Assembly: GCF_029873635.1 (NCBI RefSeq)
Contig: NC_080426.1
Location: forward strand, 56,062,093-56,126,092
DNA: 64,000 nucleotides
Source: Malania oleifera
Taxonomy: Eukaryota > Streptophyta > Magnoliopsida > Santalales > Ximeniaceae
Reading direction: 5' to 3'
Positions 55,668-64,000 of the stretch are shown piece by piece (position 1 is the stretch's first letter; every line of letters begins with the position of its first letter). The position numbers were made by a program, and so were the translations under genes. Below the pieces are notes generated by a model. That model made no database searches and was not told the DNA's origin. It saw only the letters and a list, made by a program, of their open reading frames with translations.

Positions 55668-58600
55668 TCAACAAGTCCAAAGAAACTTACTTACCACACG
55701 AATAACTTGTGTCAGGTCTGGTCTTGTACATACCATAGCATACATTAAACACCCCACTGCACTAGCATAAGGTACCTTTGACATGTCATGGATATCATCA
55801 TCCGTCCTTGGGCATTGAACAGTAGACAATTTAAAGTGATTCACTAATGGTGTACTTACCGATTTTGCATTAGTCATGCTAAACCTCTCTAGTACCTTCT
55901 CCCCATAACCACCTTAAGATAACAAAAATCTCCTTATAGTTTTGTCCTTGCGAATCTCCATCGCAAAAATTTTCTTAGCTATACCCACATTTTCATGTCA
56001 AACTCTTATTTAACAGAGTTTTTAACTGATTTACCCCATTCATATCATTTGCAGCAATTAGCATGCTATCATCATAAAGCAACAGAAGTGTGGATGTACT
56101 CCCAAGCATGCATTTACTCTTTGGTTGGGAATCAAAGGGAAGTTTCTTACCAGCAACAAACTGTGTTAGGAAGAAGGGGACCAGAACTGTATTTTCTGTA
56201 GAGAGGAGATTGAAACTATTGATCACATATTCTTCAAATGCAGGTTCTCCTAGTTCGTGTGGGATCGTTAGGAGATGGTTGGGAATGCGAAGAGAGATGA
56301 AAACATTAAAAACTACAGTAAAGTGGCTTCATAAAGAGGTTAGAGGGACTGGAATCCTAGTAGTGGGAAAAAGGATTAGGCTTGCTACTACTGTTTATTT
56401 CCTATGGAATTTCAGGAACAAGAGAAGGTTTGATGACAAGACTATTTCTCCTAAGGAGTTGATTGTGATAATTCAGAGGCACATCTATAGAGTTGTTTTT
56501 GGCAAATTTGATTTACACTCAATTTGATGTAATAGTACTTGGTTAGTCTCATGTAGCTTCATGTAGACTTTTTGGATTAGTGATGTGTTGTCGTTGCATC
56601 TAAAATGGGGAGTGATCTCCTCTCTTGGTATGCCCAGAGTATATTGTAAATATGCATTTTGTTCAATACAATTTACCTTTTATGATAAAAAAAAAAAACA
56701 TAAAGCAATAGAAAAATAAGAGAACCATCATCAAGATTGTTAACATTCACGAAAAATCATACTCACACCTCTTGTAGCCTATTTAGATCATGTAAGAGTC
56801 AAAACATTTGTACCATTGCCTCAGAGACTGTTTCAACCTGTATAGTAACTTCTTCAGTTTACAAATCAAATGCTCTTGTCTGGGTTGATTGAACCCTTTT
56901 TCCTGTACCATATAAATATGCTCCTCCAAGTTACCATAGAGAAACACTGCTTTTACATCCATTTGCTTTAATTGCATATCACAATGTGCCACCAATCCCA
57001 ACACTACCTTGATGGAAGTGTGCCTGACCACAGGGGATAAGATTTCATCATAATCAACCCATTTCTTTTGTGAGTATCCCTTTGCTACTAACCGTGCCTT
57101 GAAATTCTCTCCTTCCTTTTCTGATACTGCTTCCTTCTTTCTATACACCCACTTGCAACCTATTGCCCTTTTCCCTTCTAGAAGCTCCACCAAATCCCAC
57201 GTTTGATTCTATGCAATGACTCCATTTCCTCCACCATATCACCCATCCATTTACTTTTATCCTGGCCTTGCACCGCCTCTTGGAAAGTAGTTGGATCCTT
57301 GTAACTGGTAATGAGAGAATAAGACACCAGATCATTAAATCCATACTTGGGTGGTGTCTTGATAGTGCATTTGGGTCAGTGTATAGCGATATTGTCATTT
57401 TGCTGATTTTTTGAGCTAGAACACCCAGCATTTTGAATATTTTCATCACTGCCCCGAGTCTCTAACTCCCCCTACACAACATGCTCATTTCTACTCCAGT
57501 TTTCTGGCTTTTGTTTCTTTTCATCTTCCTCCTAAGTACGCTTTACTGTGGCTTTCTCATTAAAAATCACTGATCACTTCCTTGTTTTGCCATTGGATCC
57601 CACAACTTGAACCCTTTCACACCTTTTGGATACCCCAGAAAATGCAATGTCTAAACTTTGTATCAAACTTTGATCTCTCCTCACTAGAAATGTGCACATA
57701 GGCTAAACAACTGAATACTCTCGAATCGAAGTAGTCTATTGCATTACCTGTCCATACCTCCTCTGCAACTTCCTCCTCTTCTGATGCTTCTGGCGATCGG
57801 TTAACCAAAAAACATGCCATACTCACTACTTTGCCCTAAAAATTCTTAGCAAGCTTTGCATTTAACCTAAGACATTGAGCTCTTTTAGTTAGAGTTTGGT
57901 TCATCCTTTCTGCCACACCATTTTGTTGTGGTATCCGGTGAACTATGAAATGTATCCTTATGCCATGCTGCTCACAAAACTCCATGAACCTCGAATCAGC
58001 GTACTTGGTTCCATTTTCTGACTTGAGGCATTTAATTCTCCTCCCGGTTCGGTTTTTCACCTTATTTAAACCTGAAAAACGTCTCTAACTTATGCCACAT
58101 GAAGTACATCTAGACCTTTCATGTGTAATAATAAATGAAACTCAAAAAGTACATATATCCTCCCCGTGATGCTACTCTCACCGACCCCCAAACATTCGAA
58201 TGAATGTAATCAAGAATACCCTCTGTCTTGTGAGTGACTATTTTGAATTGCACCCTTTTCTATTTTCCAAGAATACAATACTTATATAAATTTAGCCTAC
58301 ATGTTTTAGTACCCTTCAAAATATTTCTCTTATGAAGTTCCTCCATCCCATGCTCACCCATATGCCCTAACCGCATATGCCACAAAATAGTATTATCTGA
58401 CTCAGAATCTACGACTGTAGCTTCACCTACAACTATAGTACCCAATAGTGGATAGATATTTAACATTAACTTCTATCCCTTCATCACCATTAGAACGCAC
58501 ACCTTTATAACCCCACTTTCAAACTTGTAACTAAATTTGTTACAATCGAAAGTGCCCAATGAAATTAATCTCTGCCGCAGATCTAGTATGTGCCTTACAT

Positions 58601-59120
58601 TGCGTAATGTTCTCATAACACCATCAAAAATTTTAATTCTTACATTTCCTATTCCAACAACTTTGCTTGAAGTATCATTTCCCATGAGAACAAACCCATA
58701 ATTAACTGACCTATGGGTGTTGAACCATTCTTTATTTGATGTCATGTGATAATAGCATGCCAAATCTAGGATCCAAGAATCCATAAGGCGATTTGATCCA
58801 GACAAAATAAAAAGCATATCACCATCATCGATCTCCGAGTTTCCTTCTTCAACTACATTCGCCAATTTTGAAGAACCTTCTTGATTTTCTACATTTCATT
58901 TCTTTTTATTCGGACACTCTAGTTTTACGTGCCCATTTTTCCCACACTGAAAACACCAAATATCCTTTTTCTTCTTCTTGGACTGAAATTTTAACTTTTT
59001 GTAACTCGATTCGTTCCAGAATTTTCTTCTCTCATGTCCCTGGTTACCCTTTACTACAAGCCCTTCACCAAGTGAAATATCATTGTTGACCTTCTTTCTT
59101 TGATGAAAACCCAGTAGTGC
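55668..59120 (-). pseudogene. Tork-like copia gag-pol relic
   Basis: From high to low coordinates: zinc knuckle CFQCGKNGHVKLEC (about 58910-58950); protease WILDLACYYHM (about 58760-58790), where the family has DSA, so the serine is lost; GAG-pre-integrase LWHMRLGHMGEHGMEEL (58260-58466); integrase PQQNGVAERMNQTL (about 57880-57920); and reverse transcriptase QMDVKAVFLYGNLEEHIYM (about 56900-56970). The YVDD region is cut by a LINE at 56088-56698. The remaining reverse transcriptase end lies at 55993-56072 and 55668-55877 (CTRPDLTQVIRVVSKF). The pieces lie in different frames with many stops, so nothing is translatable as a polyprotein. Confidence 0.85.
56088..56698 (+). mobile_element. 5'-truncated LINE inserted in copia reverse transcriptase
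   Basis: The segment ends in a poly(A) run (56687-56698). It is flanked by CATAAAGCAACAGAA (56073-56087) and CATAAAGCAATAGAA (56699-56713), a 15-base target duplication with one mismatch, as made by target-primed reverse transcription. In plus orientation it encodes the zinc-binding end of a plant L1 reverse transcriptase: LWLGIKGKFLTSNKL, then NCIFCREEIETIDHIFFKC, then a basic tail (56280-56527). Frameshifts are present. The duplicated bases encode the copia LLLY residues directly before the YVDD aspartates, confirming the insertion point. Confidence 0.9.
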
Positions 59121-60792
59121 TGTAACGCCCCGACCCACCACGTAGGGCCCGGGATGCTACTTTAGTGACGTTTGTGTACTTGATACCAAACTCATCATAT
59201 AAAATGCAGCGGAAATAAAAGATACAATCTCCAAAAATCCATCACCAGAGTTCTATACTACCTTTATATACAAAAGGTTCCAAAATCCTCAATACAAACC
59301 AACATACTATACTTATACAAAAACCAATTCAAACTACACTCACCATATACAAAAAACTATACCACCATCTCAACCCCTCTAGCCTACTAAGAAAGTTTCC
59401 CGGAATTCCCTGAAAAGGATAGTTTGTAAAGTAGGGGTGAGACACAACTCAATAAGGGAAAGACTAAGTTAATGTCAGTGTGTGGCCAACATGCATTTAG
59501 TGTACAGAAAATAACCAGTTCATTAAATAGATAAACGCATTTATGAAATCATTCTTATTTTATACTCACACACATAATTAGCCGAAGATAAGGAAGATTA
59601 CCCACCCATACAAGTAGCTTCCCTCTACTTTAGTACCATTACTGCTACCAGGGCACTCACCTTTCTCAGTAAGCCCTCGAAGTTATCTTATTAATTAACC
59701 GTATTCACATAAATTAACAGATATGCATATAAGACACTCTCTGTGACAAACACGCCATTTACTTCCCCACGACATGGGTTGTGCAGCCTGAAGGCTGGAC
59801 TAATGTCCTGGGGGATCCACCCAGACAATAGTTATCTGTACTCTTCACTAACATACTCTGCAGGTAAATGTAGTTCCGACTACTGGTCCAATTGCTCTCA
59901 CCCAGGGGGGTACATTCTCCTCACGTAAGCAAATTGGACAAGGCCACCCTACACCTTTCAGTATAGGTGTGGGTGCACACAACCACATAACAAATAACTA
60001 GCAATGGTACCATGCTCACAATACATTAGTCCCTAGGGTTCCTAAAGCATATCATGCAATTTAGATAATAGAAAACACCATTTAAAACATCAATTCACAT
60101 ATATTTCTTGTTATTCCAAAACCTCAGCCCCTGGCCACAAATACAATCTGACTCATAGCCATTTAAACAAAACCCCGGCCCTCGGCTGTCATATCAAATC
60201 CCTACATTATTCACAAGCATTTCTAGTGTTTCGCAAACAATTTCAATATTTCACAAACAGTTCAGTATTTCAAAATCCAAAATCCAGATATACAATACTC
60301 CATACCAATTAGATCATCTACCACACGATTTCCACATTTTAACATAACCATATAAACAAACAAGCTTTCTACCATTCATTTTATTCAAAAATACCATACC
60401 ATATATCTTAGGTTTGTAAAATCCATTTCGAACTGTTGATTTCCAAAATAACCTTTAAATTATTAATAAATAAATAAATAAATATATGTATATATACATA
60501 CATACATACATATAAATATAAATAAATAAATATATATATATATATTTAAACATAAGAATTAAATTGATTCAATTTTCATAAATTATGAGCTTCATAAACA
60601 ACCACGAAACTCTTGCCTCTAGGACGCAAGATAGAACCCTAAATTCCTAATCTCCTCCTCTAACAATCACTAACTCATATCTCAATCTACCAATTTCCTA
60701 TTCTTCTCACAATCCATTCCTATTCTCTGGTATTGTATTCCGATGTTTACTAAAGTCTGCAAAACCTAACAACCAAGACCTTGATACCAAAC
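59121..60792 (-). mobile_element. Gypsy-type LTR-like segment 1
   Basis: Starts TGTAACGCCCCGACCC directly inside the copia gag (left flank AGTGC). It shares an ordered set of blocks with 60793-63363: AGCGGAARTAAA, AGAGTTCTATAC, GGGTGAGACAC, a GGGAGATTAC.CACCCATACA segment and CAGGGCACTCACCTT. It ends with CCTTGATACCAAAC, which on the minus strand looks like a primer-binding site (TTTGGTATCAAGG). Reading it as an LTR plus a remnant of internal sequence is inference. The frames 59743-59928 and others are not genes. Confidence 0.55.
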
Positions 60793-61934
60793 TGCGACGT
60801 CCTGATTTTCATACCATTTTTTTCATCTCCGGTAAATAAATATAAATTTGACACCTGCCACATCACAACCTCTGATATCATATCAACAAGACTCGACCCA
60901 AAGTGGGGTATTAGTTCATCATACAAATAAACCTAACAGCGGAAGTAAATATTTACAAACCATTCATAATACGAATAACTAGAGTTCTATACGTCCATAC
61001 ACATCCCAAAAGTCCATAACATACTTTAGAAAATTACACAAACACATCCCCAACACAAAACACTTACCCTATATATCAGGGTACTAGCTCCCCTCCATCT
61101 CATAGCTCTATCTCTTAGTCTGTTACAGTTCCCTGAAATGTTTAGATATTTGGGTGAGACACCTCTTAGTAAGACGAAACAAATTATTTACAGTGTGTAA
61201 TAAAATGAGTTTTGTTATATCATAATATACTTATTCAAGTGGTTATATCATCAAAGAAAATGCACCAATATGTACTCATAATCATATAAATATAAAACAT
61301 AATATTTTACAAGCTTTTGATTCTGTTTCTCAAACTCATACACATGTAGTCAATATTTACCAACGAAAGTTCCCCAGGATAGGGGAGATTACACACCCAT
61401 ACATGTAGCACCCTTCTACTCTGATATCATTTGTAACCTCACCTAAATAGTTTGGGTGTGACTACAATTGATACTTATCAGGGCACTCACCTTACTTAGT
61501 AAGCCCTCAGGTGGAGAGTTTTGCTTCGTCTTAATTATTTATATAATTAAACTCACACTCTTTCATTTCTTATATTTATTTCACATTCTAGCTCATGAGT
61601 GTCCACGGTAACCTATCCATGTGTTGTCTGTAACTCATGGCTGCCCTAAGGATATTCTCCACGTCATGCTTCCCCCCATGATTAGGGTTGTGCGACACGA
61701 AGGCTGGATCTAAATCGCGGTTGGCCTACCTGATTAGATCAAAACAATGAAACTACCCATCTGTAGTACAATTGGCCTACCCACTCTTGGTCCAGACACC
61801 AGGTGGCAAAACTACCCTTCTCACTAGCACAATTAACTATCACGCCACACTCTCCACGAGACTGTGTGGTTGCACTTATCATCCCACTAGCAATGCTACT
61901 GTGCTTTCAGAAATACTCCAATCCATCAGGGTTC

Positions 61935-62100
61935 TCATTTCCATATTTCCATATTCACATTTCCATATTCACATTTCAGTATTCACATTACAATATTCAC
62001 ATTACAATATTCACATTACAATATTCACATTTCAATATTCACATTTCAGTATATGCATTGATGAATTCACATTGCAATATTCATATTTCAGTATGTTGGT
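61935..62100. repeat. Short tandem repeat ATATTCACATTNCA
   Basis: About ten head-to-tail copies of a 14-16 base unit such as ATTCACATTACAAT or ATTCACATTTCAGT. The two overlapping plus-strand frames give His/Ile/Phe/Ser-rich repeats and are not proteins. Confidence 0.9.
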
Positions 62101-63230
62101 ACATTTCATCACATCAGTAATATTCTCATCATTTTCTATTTCATTTCATTATTCTAGTTCATATTTGATCTTATATCAGTATATAGCTCAATTCAATATT
62201 TCTGTATCAACATATTTTATATCACGTATAACATCATTTCAAATAAAACACATTTGTATCTCACATTTTATCATATCACTGTAAAAACATATCGGTATAA
62301 CATGTTTCATCATTTCCAGTAAAAATCATTTTTGCATATCACATTTCATCATTTCTATAAAATATATCTTGATTTCTTATATTTTCATTTCGATATCATC
62401 ATATCAATATATCTCATATTCTCATTTCTTTCCATTCCAAAACATATGTGTATTTATTCCTTTTATCATAATTCCAGTATAAAATATTATTTACGTTCCT
62501 CATGCCACACAATTTCGTTTGATATTTACGATACAATATTCACAGGGAAAATATCATAATTTCCTTTTCACATAATTACTCAACCAGTAATTTCTAAAAT
62601 AACTGTTATAATTTATTCTCCTTACTTGGCTTACTGAGAGACCTGCTAAAATACCCAATCCCACGCCTGCGACATTCAAAACTCAAAACCTTGAAATTCA
62701 CATTTCCCTCAAATCAATCAATTCAATTCCCAAAATAATAATTATTTTAATATTTCCTAGGTCCACATGCTCCCAATACTAATTAAACTTTAAAAATAAT
62801 TAACGAATATAATTTCACTATCCTCACCCCAGCCTTGGAGTGGTGTCTAGGAAATCCTAATTAAAAACCTGCTCTGATTAAAATGATGAAGATCGAAGTT
62901 AGGATCGTGCTGGTGTCCAATTGTCGATTTGACTAAATATTTAAGGAGAAATTGAGGAGAGAGTGAGAGTTTACCTTACCCCAAGAGCGATGCCTACGAC
63001 GCCTTAATCACAAATCCACTTCGGTTAAAGTGTTGGTGGCCAAGATAGGAACCCAGTGGTATTTTTTGTTTTATGATCGGTACTTGTTGGGTCGAGGAAA
63101 TCAAGGAGAGAAAGAAGGAGGGATGGAAGAGAGAGAGACAGAGAAATAAGGCTTGAGGGGGGTGGCTTCTGAAATTCAATTGCAAATGGCAATTTCCTTA
63201 AGCTTTTTTTGAAGGTTCAGGTGATAACCA

Positions 63231-63297
<67 letters not shown>

Positions 63298-63298
63298 T
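63231..63298. repeat. (AAT)n-(ATT)n perfect inverted repeat
   Basis: Eleven or so AAT units run straight into a similar number of ATT units, making a palindrome of about 66 bases able to form a long AT hairpin or cruciform. Confidence 0.92.
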
Positions 63299-63363
63299 AA
63301 TTATAATTATTCAATTAATATAATTAATTAATTAATTAATTATTTTTTTAAAAAATCACTACA

Positions 63364-63789
63364 TCCTCCTATAATAATATTTTTGGGGACTATTTTTTAA
63401 AACTCATTCAAAAGTTGTTTTATTAACATCATTTAAAAAACTCTTTCTATAAAAGATGTTTTTTTAATAAAAAAAAATTTAAAGAAGAAAAACCATAAAT
63501 TTGACAAAGACATCAAACCAAAAGATTCGGCCCAACATCACAAAAATCATATAATCTTAGAAACATAAGAAAATTATAGTAAAAATTAAAAAAAAAGACC
63601 AAAATTGGGCTTTGGACTAGCTGGATGACTGCACATTAATGAGCGGTCGATCACTTGAACCAATAACACTAGTTGACCAGACCCTCAAATTCCAAATAAC
63701 AAAGTATTTTTGCGCAACTTTAGTGCAACCAACACACTAAGTTAATCTTGGATGACATGAAAATCCAAAATTCCAACATGCAAATGTGA

Positions 63790-63823
<34 letters not shown>

Positions 63824-64000
63824 TTATGCTAAAAGATTCATACATTTTTTTTTTTTAAAACATGCTTCTTTTTTAAAGACAATATCAAAGACACTTTCAT
63901 TTGAAACATGCAAACTTTATTACATCACAAACTAACATGCCAGTACAAAATTCTAATATCATAAAACATATATATAAACAACACATGTAAAACATACTTT
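63364..64000. other. Unassigned right end of the window
   Basis: AT-rich, with a (CA)n run at about 63793-63820. It holds a GCGGTCGATCACTTGAACC phrase (about 63641-63660) reminiscent of the palindromic LTR motifs of the first 26 kb. No gene is seen. Confidence 0.4.

Larger units (their letters stand above)
55000..59120 (-). mobile_element. Decayed Tork-like Ty1/copia element
   Basis: A minus-strand element with its 3' LTR at about 55000-55555, polypurine tract AAGGTAGAGAT (55556-55566 on the plus strand) and pol/gag relics up to 59120. There it is cut by the gypsy-like LTR segment starting TGTAACGCCCC. The 5' LTR and gag N-terminus are not in view. RNase H is almost wholly deleted between 55567 and 55668. 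The domain wording resembles the TNT1/Tork lineage. The 3' LTR contains (CA)n and (TA)n runs (55219-55287) and AAACCGTCGACG motifs (about 55374-55470). Confidence 0.82.
60793..63363 (-). mobile_element. Gypsy-type LTR-like segment 2
   Basis: Starts TGCGACGTCCTGATT and may end AATCACTACA at 63363, followed by TCCTCCT, a weak polypurine-tract candidate. It is homologous in layout to segment 1 but strongly diverged. It contains a tandem repeat of ATTCACATTTCAAT-like units (61940-62100) and a perfect AAT/ATT inverted repeat (63231-63298). The frames 61772-62559 come from the tandem repeats. The flanks CAAAC and TCCTC do not match, so it is not a simple solo LTR insertion. Confidence 0.5.

Noticed and set aside
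56090-56527. 145-codon frame as an independent gene
   Set aside because: It is the 3' end of the LINE with a frameshift before the zinc-binding motif; bounded by target duplications and poly(A).
61935-62100. Regular short repeats that could suggest a CRISPR array
   Set aside because: Head-to-tail 14-16 base units with no spacers, in plant nuclear DNA; an ordinary tandem repeat in an LTR.
61772-62284. 170-codon plus-strand frame
   Set aside because: Driven by the ATTCACATT tandem repeat and AT-rich flanks; no start context or family match.
60793-63363. Segment 2 as a simple solo LTR inserted in segment 1
   Set aside because: Flanks CAAAC and TCCTC do not match and no continuation of segment 1 is found to its right.

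Overview
This is nuclear DNA from a flowering plant, most likely a eudicot. It is AT-rich and intron-containing, dominated by LTR retrotransposons whose primer-binding sites match plant tRNA-iMet (copia) and tRNA-Asp (Athila). I cannot name the species. There is one clear host gene; almost everything else is transposable-element sequence, much of it nested.

Region 1 (1-26110) is one large composite. The oldest readable layer is a minus-strand Ty1/copia element: the tail of its left LTR is at 1-51, a gag relic at 20259-21705, and its right LTR at 21761-26110. Into it were inserted solo LTR A (3046-5081) and solo LTR B (5310-20172). B was then split by a complete copia element (6811-19576, target duplication CAAAC). 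That copia carries solo LTR D inside its left LTR (8397-10341) and a hAT-type DNA transposon inside its gag (15652-16783). The old right LTR was split by solo LTR E (22690-24955). Nearly every insertion still has a recognisable target-site duplication. The ~2 kb LTRs share clusters of imperfect palindromes (CGGTCGACCG type) that no standard feature explains.

Region 2 (26111-39700) holds the host gene, a plus-strand SDE2 homologue (ubiquitin-like domain, GGKGG processing site, acidic middle, C-terminal SAP domain), with three coding exons at 30061-30686, 31109-31748 and 39240-39386. Its second intron is about 7.5 kb, of which 4.4 kb is a giant antisense solo LTR (32740-37124) of probable Tat/Ogre type full of minisatellites.

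Region 3 (40064-43832) is a 3'-truncated copia element with its 5' LTR. Region 4 (about 44185-53640) is a degenerate tandem repeat, split by a solo LTR (44610-52860), itself split by a gag-only Athila-like gypsy element (44819-51664, target duplication CATGC). Region 5 (about 55000-59120) is a decayed Tork-like copia element, broken at the reverse transcriptase active-site codons by a 5'-truncated LINE (56088-56698). Region 6 (59121-63363) holds two diverged LTR-like segments of a probable gypsy family; 63364-64000 is unassigned.

No rRNA, intact tRNA gene, CRISPR array or operon structure is present. The element genes are broken by stops and frameshifts; only the SDE2 gene looks functional.
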